From Acidobacteriota bacterium (GTDB lineage Bacteria; Acidobacteriota; Terriglobia; Acidiferrales; 2-02-FULL-67-57), in contig JACPRL010000193.1 in assembly GCA_016189965.1 (NCBI GenBank), positions 1 to 11,415 of the forward strand: a stretch of 11,415 nucleotides of DNA. The letters run 5' to 3'. Of the stretch, positions 5,980 through 11,415 are shown piece by piece; position 1 is the stretch's first letter; each line of letters begins with the position of its first letter. Below the pieces are notes generated by a model. The model was not told the origin of the DNA and ran no database searches. It was given only the letters and a program-made list of their open reading frames with translations. The position numbers and the translations under genes are program-made.

Positions 5980-7782
5980 TCAATGCCCCCGCACCACACC
6001 GCCGCGGCGGGCGTCGCCCACGCCGGTGAGCAGGCGCGTGCGCGGGTCGCGCTCAATGGCGTTCACGTGACCGACGCTCTTGGGTCGCGACGCGGAAACC
6101 TCCGCAATCGGCTTCACTTCATGCCCACGGCGCCGCAGGGCCTCGAGCTGCGCTTCGGTGAAGACGCCTTCCTCGACAAACAGCGCGTCGGGAAGCCACT
6201 GGTGATGGTAGCGCGGCAGCGCCACAGCTTCCGCCAGTGGCCGCTCGAAGACCAGGCGGTTGAGCAGCACCAGCAGCAGGGCGCTGATGATGCGCGGGCC
6301 GCCCGGGCTGCCCAGCACCAGCACCGGCTGGCCGTCGCGCAGCACGATGGTGGGGGTCATCGAAGAGAGCGGGCGCTTGCCGGGCTCAATGCGATTGGCG
6401 GCCGACTCGACCAGGTTGTAGAGCACGTTGGCGCCGCCGGGGTGGGTGGCGAAATCGTCCATTTCGTTGTTGAGGAAGAAGCCCAGCCCTGGAACCAGAA
6501 CACCGCTGCCGAAGAGATCGTTGATCGTGTAGGTGTTGGCGACGACGTTGCCTTCGGCATCGATGACGGCGAAGTGGGTGGTTTCCTCGCCCTCGCGCGC
6601 CGCGCTCGTGGCGGTGACCGCGCAGCCGGGGCCGTCGCCCGCGTGGGCTTCGGGCAACGTAAGCTGCTGGCTGACGGAGGCGCGCGCGGGATCCATCGAA
6701 GCCTGCCACTTTTCCACGCGGGCCGGGTCGAGCAGCTCGGCCACGGGAACGCAGGCGAAGTCCGGGTCGGCGAGGAAGCGGGCGCGATCGGCGAAGGCGC
6801 GGCGCAGGGCTTCGGCGACCAGGTGAATGGTGGCGGGATCGAGCGCTGCGGTCTCGGGCCCAAGCCAGGGGTCGAGGAGCGCGAGCATTTCGAGCAGCGC
6901 CACGCCGCCGGAACTGGGCGGGGGCGCAGTGAGGATTTCATAGCCCCGGAAGCGGCCGGTGAGTGGCTGTCGCCACTGCGGGCGGTAGCGGGCGAGGTCG
7001 TCGCGGGTGATGAGCCCGCGGTGGCTCTTCATCTCGCTCGCCAGGCGCTCGGCAATCGAGCCGTGGTAGAACTCGCGCGCGCCACCGCGGGCGATTTTCT
7101 TCAGGGTCAAGGCCAGTTGAGGCTGGCGGAGGAGTTGGCCCGGCTCGAGCGGGCGGCCTTTCTTGGGGAAGAACAGGCGGCGGGCTTCAGAGGAGTGCCG
7201 CAGGCGGTCGGCGTCCTCGGCGAGGTTGGAGGCTAGGCGCGGGCTGACGCGGAAGCCTTTCTGGGCCAGGCGAATGGCGGGCGCCATCACGTCCTTGAGC
7301 GCCATGGTGCCGTAGGTCTTCAAGGCCAGCTCGAGGCCTGCCACCGTGCCGGGCACTGCGGCGGCACGCCAGCCGGCGGTGCTGGCGCCGGGAATCAGCT
7401 TGCCGCTCGCGTCGAGGTACATCTCCGCGTGCGCCGCCGCGGGAGCGGTTTCACGGTAGTCGAGAAAGAGGCTCTGGCCGTGGGCGAGGCGGATGAGCAT
7501 GAAGCCGCCGCCGCCCAGGTTGCCGGCCTGCGGGTGCGTGACGGCGAGGGCAAAGGCCACGGCGACAGCGGCGTCGATGGCATTGCCGCCCTGGCGCAGG
7601 ATTTCCAGCCCCGCCTGGGCAGCCAACGGCTCATCGGCCACGATCATGCCGTTCGGCGCTTCGGCGGTTTCCGGCTGGCCGCGCTCCACCGCCCTCTCTT
7701 GCGCCGCGCGGCTCGAGGGCGTGGCCACGGCCAGCGTCGCCGCAAGGGCGAGCAGGAAAGCAGCTTTCAGAGTGAAGCGCAT
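5980..7782 (-). CDS. ggt: Gamma-glutamyltransferase (glutathione hydrolase), secreted precursor
   Basis: GGT transfers or hydrolyses the gamma-glutamyl group of glutathione and related peptides, usually in the periplasm. The 600-residue precursor opens with a signal peptide (basic MRFTLK, hydrophobic about 7-20, likely cut near SSRAAQ at 23-28). The large-subunit part includes GNLGGGGFMLI (87-97) and YRETAP (109-114). The autoprocessing nucleophile is Thr401 in EETTHFAVID, which would begin the small subunit after self-cleavage. The small subunit carries LNNEMDDF (437-444), the lid-loop region (445-470), PLSSMTPTIV (471-480) and GSPGG (491-495), ending in the family's Gly-rich tail. All catalytic hallmarks are present, so it should be active. 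It is the first gene of the lower row and has a good promoter about 36 bp upstream. The ATG is preceded by a GGTGAT-like ribosome site. Confidence 0.95.
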   Translation of the reverse strand: MRFTLKAAFLLALAATLAVATPSSRAAQERAVERGQPETAEAPNGMIVADEPLAAQAGLEILRQGGNAIDAAVAVAFALAVTHPQAGNLGGGGFMLIRLAHGQSLFLDYRETAPAAAHAEMYLDASGKLIPGASTAGWRAAAVPGTVAGLELALKTYGTMALKDVMAPAIRLAQKGFRVSPRLASNLAEDADRLRHSSEARRLFFPKKGRPLEPGQLLRQPQLALTLKKIARGGAREFYHGSIAERLASEMKSHRGLITRDDLARYRPQWRQPLTGRFRGYEILTAPPPSSGGVALLEMLALLDPWLGPETAALDPATIHLVAEALRRAFADRARFLADPDFACVPVAELLDPARVEKWQASMDPARASVSQQLTLPEAHAGDGPGCAVTATSAAREGEETTHFAVIDAEGNVVANTYTINDLFGSGVLVPGLGFFLNNEMDDFATHPGGANVLYNLVESAANRIEPGKRPLSSMTPTIVLRDGQPVLVLGSPGGPRIISALLLVLLNRLVFERPLAEAVALPRYHHQWLPDALFVEEGVFTEAQLEALRRRGHEVKPIAEVSASRPKSVGHVNAIERDPRTRLLTGVGDARRGGVVRGH

Positions 7783-7817
7783 ACAGGAATCACCGCGTCC
7801 GCAACCGCAAATTTCAA

Positions 7818-7846
7818 ACTGTAGACGAAAGGCGGAGGAGGGTCAA
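7818..7846 (-). promoter_or_regulatory. Sigma70-type promoter for ggt
   Basis: On the minus strand, TTGACC (7846-7841) and TACAGT (7823-7818) are separated by exactly 17 nt, matching the consensus at five and four of six positions. The predicted start point is near 7811, about 28 nt before the ggt ATG. It lies in the 94-bp gap between the DUF418 pair and ggt, so it probably drives ggt and the genes behind it. I see no convincing hairpin terminator after the DUF418 stop, so read-through is also possible. Confidence 0.65.
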
Positions 7847-7850
7847 CCCT
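7839..7850. promoter_or_regulatory. Inverted repeat over the ggt -35 box, possible operator
   Basis: AGGGT-TG-ACCCT on the minus strand gives two perfect 5-bp arms with a 2-bp centre, overlapping the -35 element of the ggt promoter. Its position would suit a repressor site. The arms are short and could arise by chance in G+C-rich DNA. Confidence 0.25.
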
Positions 7851-7876
7851 TCGTCCCGCTCCGGATGGAGTCAGGG

Positions 7877-9157
7877 CTAAGGGGCAGCGGGACTGAGCCG
7901 CATCGGCTGCAATTTTCCGTACGTGAGGGTGCGCCAGAGCCACTCGACCGGACCAAAGCGGAAGCGTTGGAGCCACCAGCGGCTCAAGTAGATCTCCCCG
8001 ATGATCACCGGAAAAGTGAGTAGCAAGCCGCCGAAGGTTCCCACCTGACCGTAGAACCGGAGGCCATAGCCAAAGAAAAGCAATACGAAAACGACTGAGT
8101 GCAGGAGGTAGTTGGTGAGCGCCATGCGGCCGACGGGCGCGAGCAGGCGCAGCCGCCGCTGCCATGTCGGCCTTTGCAGCACGAGCGCGATGGCGCCGAT
8201 GTAGAACAAGCCCAAGGCCGGCGACCCGAAGCGCTCCAGAAGTCGCAGCAGTTGGCGGCTCAGGAAGCCGGGCTCCATAACAAAGCGCTCGCGAAACATT
8301 GGATACCCGCCGAGAAGGAGGAAGGTCACTGCAGCCAGGCCGATGAGTCCGATAGCTAGTGACCAGACCATCAAGCGCCGGATCAGATGTCGGTGGGCGG
8401 CGACCCGGTGAAGGATGCGCCGACGCCCAATATAGAGCCCGAGCAGGAAGGGCGGAAAGGGATCACCCAGCCAACCGATGTAACTCTTCCAGGACGAGAC
8501 TTGCTCAAACCACACCTGGGCGCGAATAGACACAATTTGGCCGAAGCTGCCGGTTGCTTCGATCCGGTCGTGTTCCGCCCAGCGGGAGACGTTCTCCGCC
8601 CTCTGCTGCGCCAACTCCCGGGTCACCTGCGCCGCGGTTTCCGGATTCTCCAGTCGACGCTGCTGCTGCCAGCCTTCGACCGTGTTGCGCGTCCAGGGTA
8701 CGAGCACGCAAATCAAGGCGGTCAGCAGCAGCGCCCGCCCGGACCATTTGCGCATGGGCAGCAGGAGAAAGCCGAGGATCGCGTACATGAACAGGATGTC
8801 GCGCTCAGTGAGGATGAAGTGCGCTGCCCCGATGACGAAGAGAACCAGCAGCCGGCGACTATAGACCTTGCCGATGGAAACGCCTTTCGCCTCCAGGCGT
8901 TCCATCTGGATGGCAAAGCCCAGCCCGAACAGGAAGGCGAAAATCGGCCAGGATTTCTCGTCCAAGAGAAGCCAGACGAGCCAGAAAGTTGCTTTGTCCG
9001 CCAAGCCAGCCCATCCGGCTGCCGGTTCGACATCCCACAGCAGGTCCGTCGTCCAGTTGACAATCAGGATGGCAAAGATGGCGAAGCCGCGCAGGATATC
9101 CAGGGTCTCGATGCGCTCGGCCGGCGGGACGGGACCGGTCACGATTTCTTCAGGCAT
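7877..9157 (-). CDS. DUF418-family polytopic membrane protein (paralogue 1)
   Basis: The 426-residue inner-membrane protein matches the DUF418/YeiB-type family. Its N-terminus RIETLDILRGFAIFAILIVN (15-34) resembles the first helix of acyltransferase-3/HGSNAT-like proteins. The C-terminal DUF418 part has GRMALTNYLLHS (343-354) and the terminal FGPVEWLWRTLTYGK (401-415). Hydrophobic stretches around 22-40, 58-80, 103-118, 122-135, 141-155, 230-245, 263-284, 312-328, 343-365 and 375-392 suggest about 8-10 membrane spans. A charged segment (160-205) would be a soluble loop. No enzymatic function is established; roles in acyl transfer or transport are only proposed for relatives. It overlaps the upstream paralogue by 8 bp (ATGCCTGA) and has no ribosome site of its own, so translation is probably coupled. 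It lacks a signal peptide apart from its first span. Confidence 0.88.
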   Translation of the reverse strand: MPEEIVTGPVPPAERIETLDILRGFAIFAILIVNWTTDLLWDVEPAAGWAGLADKATFWLVWLLLDEKSWPIFAFLFGLGFAIQMERLEAKGVSIGKVYSRRLLVLFVIGAAHFILTERDILFMYAILGFLLLPMRKWSGRALLLTALICVLVPWTRNTVEGWQQQRRLENPETAAQVTRELAQQRAENVSRWAEHDRIEATGSFGQIVSIRAQVWFEQVSSWKSYIGWLGDPFPPFLLGLYIGRRRILHRVAAHRHLIRRLMVWSLAIGLIGLAAVTFLLLGGYPMFRERFVMEPGFLSRQLLRLLERFGSPALGLFYIGAIALVLQRPTWQRRLRLLAPVGRMALTNYLLHSVVFVLLFFGYGLRFYGQVGTFGGLLLTFPVIIGEIYLSRWWLQRFRFGPVEWLWRTLTYGKLQPMRLSPAAP

Positions 9158-10433
9158 GTTGTAGGCGCATGGGTTGGAATTTGCCGTAGGTGAGGGTGCG
9201 CCAGAGCCATTCCGCCGGGCCGAAGCGGAAGCGCTTCACCCACCACATACTCAAAACTACTTCAAGGGGAAAAATCAAAAGGGTCAACCCAAGGCCGACC
9301 AGGGGACCAAACTTCGCGTAGAGCCCCAAACCGTAGCTGTAGAAGAGGAACATAGCAACGAGCCAGTGCAGGATATAGTTGCTCAGCGCCAAGCGTCCCA
9401 CGGCTGCCAGTGGGGCAAGGCGGCGTCTCCAGGAGTCCCGCTGCGCCAAGAGAACGATCGCGGCGGCGTAGAAGAAGCAAAGAGCCGGAGCACCAAAAGC
9501 CCAGAGCAATAGGGTCAACTGGTGCGTTGGGTAGGGGAGCGCCGCATCCCTGAGCTGATCGACGAAGTGGGGGATGAAAGAGCCCAGCAACCCCAGCCCC
9601 AACCCCCACCACATCACTTTGCGCATCAGCGGGAGGTGTGCCGGGAGGTTTAAGAAGATGCGGCGGCGACCGGCGTACAAGCCCAGAAGCAGCAGAGGAA
9701 ACTCCATCCCTAACCACCACCAAGTTGCAACCCACGGAAAAGAGAGGTGGGGACGGAGGATGCGCGGGGCGTGCCAGGCGATGATTTCTCCGAAGCTGCC
9801 GCTGGAATGAACCCGAGTGTCCTCCTGCTCCCACTGTCTTTCTTCCACTGCTTCCTGAGCCTCCTCGCGAACCACCTCCCGAGCGGTTTGTGGATTGGCC
9901 AGGCGTAGCTCACGGATTCCACTGGTGACCGCATAACGAACGGGCAGGATCAGCAGACAGAGAAAAACCAGAACAAGAATAATTCGATCCGAGCAGCGCC
10001 GGAGCAGGAGCAAGAGAAAGCCGAGCAGGGCGTAAATCCGAAGTTGGCCATCACCCACCAGCAGAATCTGTATCAACCCGATCAGATACAACCCGAGCAG
10101 GCGCCGGCTGTACACCGGAAGAAAGGAAGCTCCTCGCGTCGCCGCCCTCCCCATTTGCAAAGAGAATCCGAGCCCGAAGAGGAAGGAGAACAGGGTATAG
10201 AACTTCTCCTTAGCGAAAATGTCGACCATATGATAGACGATGCGATCCGCAGTCCCCGTCCACTGCCTGGAAATCAGATACTCCCAGGGGAGGTCATGCG
10301 TCATGTTGACGAGCAGAATCCCGAAGATGGCCCAGCCGCGCAGGATGTCAATTACCTCGATGCGCTCGCTCGGTGCGACAGGACCGATGCTTGGCACCCG
10401 GTCGGTGAGAAGAGAACCGGCTGATGCGGACAC
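9150..10433 (-). CDS. DUF418-family polytopic membrane protein (paralogue 2)
   Basis: This 427-residue protein is a tandem paralogue of the gene behind it, roughly 40% identical by eye. The N-terminal ERIEVIDILRGWAIFGILLV (23-42) and C-terminal FRFGPAEWLWRTLTYGKFQP (402-421) match it closely. SFLFGLGF (83-90), VYSRRLL (107-113) and LGLYAGRRRIF (250-260) also recur in both. It shows the same order of membrane spans and a charged loop at about 172-212. The proposed start is GTG at 10433-10431, the only start in frame downstream of an upstream TAG except an internal GTG at codon 13. Neither has a strong ribosome site, so the N-terminus is uncertain by about 12 residues. It is the first gene of a two-gene unit, preceded by an inverted repeat that would lie in its leader. 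Function is unknown; the pair may work as a heteromer or as diverged duplicates. Confidence 0.87.
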   Translation of the reverse strand: MSASAGSLLTDRVPSIGPVAPSERIEVIDILRGWAIFGILLVNMTHDLPWEYLISRQWTGTADRIVYHMVDIFAKEKFYTLFSFLFGLGFSLQMGRAATRGASFLPVYSRRLLGLYLIGLIQILLVGDGQLRIYALLGFLLLLLRRCSDRIILVLVFLCLLILPVRYAVTSGIRELRLANPQTAREVVREEAQEAVEERQWEQEDTRVHSSGSFGEIIAWHAPRILRPHLSFPWVATWWWLGMEFPLLLLGLYAGRRRIFLNLPAHLPLMRKVMWWGLGLGLLGSFIPHFVDQLRDAALPYPTHQLTLLLWAFGAPALCFFYAAAIVLLAQRDSWRRRLAPLAAVGRLALSNYILHWLVAMFLFYSYGLGLYAKFGPLVGLGLTLLIFPLEVVLSMWWVKRFRFGPAEWLWRTLTYGKFQPMRLQHA

Positions 10434-10447
10434 AATGACCGACTCGG

Positions 10448-10475
10448 CAGCGGTTGCTTGCTACGCCAACCGCTG
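10448..10475 (-). promoter_or_regulatory. Perfect 9-bp inverted repeat upstream of the DUF418 pair
   Basis: CAGCGGTTG at 10448-10456 and CAACCGCTG at 10467-10475 are perfect reverse complements with a 10-nt spacer. The element lies 15 bp upstream of the GTG start and downstream of the -10-like box at 10487-10492, so it could be a leader hairpin or a protein-binding operator. It is not followed by a T-run, which argues against a terminator. Confidence 0.45.
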
Positions 10476-10486
10476 AGATGGGCGGG

Positions 10487-10492
10487 ATTCTA
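10487..10492 (-). promoter_or_regulatory. -10-like box upstream of the DUF418 pair
   Basis: TAGAAT on the minus strand matches the sigma70 -10 consensus at five of six positions, about 54 nt before the GTG. No recognisable -35 lies 16-18 nt further upstream, so the promoter is only suggested. The same TAGAAT hexamer stands upstream of arginase. Confidence 0.3.
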
Positions 10493-10503
10493 GCACGGAC
10501 AGC

Positions 10504-10541
10504 AAAAGAAAGAGGGGCCAGCGACTTCCACTAGGAAGCCG
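10504..10541 (-). terminator. Possible intrinsic terminator behind the MetE-type gene
   Basis: On the minus strand CGGCTTCC-TAGT-GGAAGTCG forms an 8-bp stem (one G-U pair) with a 4-nt loop at 10541-10522. It is followed after about eight bases by a pyrimidine tract with TCTTTCTTTT (10513-10504). The separation from the stem and the interrupted T-tract make it weaker than a textbook terminator. Confidence 0.4.
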
Positions 10542-10571
10542 GCATGTTGCTGGCGCACGGCTTTGGCGGCT

Positions 10572-10599
10572 TCGACCCTTCGGCTTCGCTCAGGGTCGA
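10572..10599. repeat. Palindromic repeat overlapping the MetE-type stop codon
   Basis: Perfect 8-bp arms TCGACCCT (10572-10579) and AGGGTCGA (10592-10599) enclose a 12-bp centre. The core resembles the 'CCTTCGGCTTCGCTCAGG' type of dispersed palindrome that recurs between genes in many G+C-rich bacterial genomes. Only one copy is in this window, so dispersal is an inference. The stop codon at 10592-10590 lies inside the element. Confidence 0.6.
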
Positions 10600-11415
10600 G
10601 GCGACGCGGTGGTGAATTGCGACCGGGCGGCGCGGGCCGCCTCGACGATGACGCGGAGCTTGCCGATGGACTCGTCCACCGAGCGGGTCTTGAGCCCGCA
10701 GTCGGGGTCGAGCCAGAGCTGCTCGGGCGTGAGGACTTCGAGGGCCTGAGCGATGCGCTGGCGGACGGTCGCGAGGTCTTCGACTTGGTGGGAGTGCGAG
10801 TCGACGACGCCGAAGCTGATGTCCTTGGTGAAGCGGTTTTTCCGGAACAGCTCCAGCATGTCGAGGCCGCTGTTTGACATCTCGAGGTCGAAGTTGTCCA
10901 CGGGCGCTTCGAGCATCTTGGGGTAGATGTGCTCGAAGGCGCCGTAGCAGGCGTGGGTGATGAAGTAGGCCGGCAGGCCGTCCATCACCGCGTGCAGGCC
11001 TTCCAGCGCCACGGGCAGCTCTTCGGGACGGACGGAGAGCGCGGGTTCATCCACCTGGACGATCTTGCAGCCCGCTTCGATAAGCGCTTCGACTTCGCGC
11101 CGCACCATCCGCGCCAGCGCCAGGCAGGTCTGGCGGCGGTCGGGATAGTATTCGTTGAACGACCAGTCCATGATGGTGTAGGGGCCGGTGAGCATGCCCT
11201 TGACCGGCTTGCGGGTCAGGCCCTGGGCGAACTGCCACCACTCGACGGTGATGGGCCGCTGCCAGTCCACCGGGCCGGTAATGATGGGCTTGCGGTAGTA
11301 GCGGTTGCCGTAGCTGCGCACCAGGCCGCCCGCGTCGAAGCCGGGCAGCACCTCGGCGAAGTAGGCCACCATGTCGCCGCGGTACTGCTCGCCGTCCACC
11401 AGCACGTCCACGCCC
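10590..11415 (-). CDS. MetE-type (cobalamin-independent) methionine synthase, catalytic domain; N-terminus cut by window edge
   Basis: The frame is open to the window edge; 273 residues are readable from the GTG at 11411, which is probably an internal Val codon because the family homology begins before it. It matches the C-terminal catalytic barrel of MetE, which methylates homocysteine to methionine. Visible are DVLVDGE (2-8), KPVKGMLTGPYTIMDWSF (68-85), QVDEPALS (119-126) and the four zinc ligands: His153 and Cys155 in THACYG, Glu177 in DLEMSNSG, and Cys238 in DPDCGLKTR. The segment between DEPAL and THACYG is shorter than in E. coli MetE, which recalls stand-alone 'core' MetE proteins. The missing N-terminus means full-length MetE cannot be excluded, so I give no symbol. 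The last residues (about 270-273) and the stop are encoded by a palindromic repeat, so the natural C-terminus may have been altered. Confidence 0.88.
   Translation of the reverse strand, partial: GVDVLVDGEQYRGDMVAYFAEVLPGFDAGGLVRSYGNRYYRKPIITGPVDWQRPITVEWWQFAQGLTRKPVKGMLTGPYTIMDWSFNEYYPDRRQTCLALARMVRREVEALIEAGCKIVQVDEPALSVRPEELPVALEGLHAVMDGLPAYFITHACYGAFEHIYPKMLEAPVDNFDLEMSNSGLDMLELFRKNRFTKDISFGVVDSHSHQVEDLATVRQRIAQALEVLTPEQLWLDPDCGLKTRSVDESIGKLRVIVEAARAARSQFTTASPRP

Noticed and set aside
5776..7236. Plus-strand open frame of 486 codons
   Set aside because: It lies opposite ggt and the TIM-barrel gene, both of which have complete family motifs. The sequence is Gly/Ala/Arg-rich without domain features.
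7851..7876. Terminator behind the DUF418 pair
   Set aside because: Only a 4-bp stem (CTCC-ATCC-GGAG) is present and there is no T-run.

Overview
The window is a compact, G+C-rich bacterial chromosome segment in which every credible gene lies on the minus strand. The genes therefore read from high to low coordinates. Housekeeping content, a periplasmic gamma-glutamyltransferase, an OmpA-type envelope protein and tandem DUF418 membrane proteins point to a Gram-negative organism. The protein style and a dispersed 'CCTTCGGCTTCGCTCAGG'-type palindrome would suit Acidobacteriota, but that is a guess from style and not a demonstrated placement. No tRNA, rRNA, CRISPR array, integrase or transposase is visible.

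Layout in transcription order. (1) 11415-10590: the C-terminal part of a MetE-type methionine synthase, cut by the window edge, whose last codons and stop lie inside a palindromic repeat. (2) 10589-10434: an intergenic region with a candidate terminator, a -10-like box and a 9-bp inverted repeat. (3) 10433-7877: two overlapping paralogous DUF418 membrane proteins. (4) A well-formed sigma70-type promoter at 7818-7846, followed by a close-packed row: gamma-glutamyltransferase (ggt), a xylose-isomerase-like TIM-barrel protein, asparaginyl-tRNA synthetase (asnS), arginase, a nuclease-EVE gene, and an OmpA-family protein that leaves the window at base 1.

The most interesting part is 1594-2896. A single gene of clearly lower G+C encodes an N-terminal PD-(D/E)XK nuclease-like domain and a C-terminal EVE/PUA-like domain, an arrangement expected of a modification-sensing restriction protein. 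It sits exactly between two copies of the last 17 codons of arginase (49 of 52 bases identical). One copy is the real 3' end of the intact arginase gene. The other is an orphan fragment whose TGA stop overlaps the ompA start codon (TGATG). The simplest reading is that arginase and ompA were once overlapping operon partners. A one-gene unit of about 1.25 kb then inserted at the arginase 3' end, bringing a replacement 3' end and leaving the original tail as the ompA leader.

Functionally, ggt, arginase and asnS all touch amino-acid metabolism, but nothing in the sequence ties them into one pathway. The row is best read as a co-transcribed housekeeping cluster into which a defence-like gene has been inserted.
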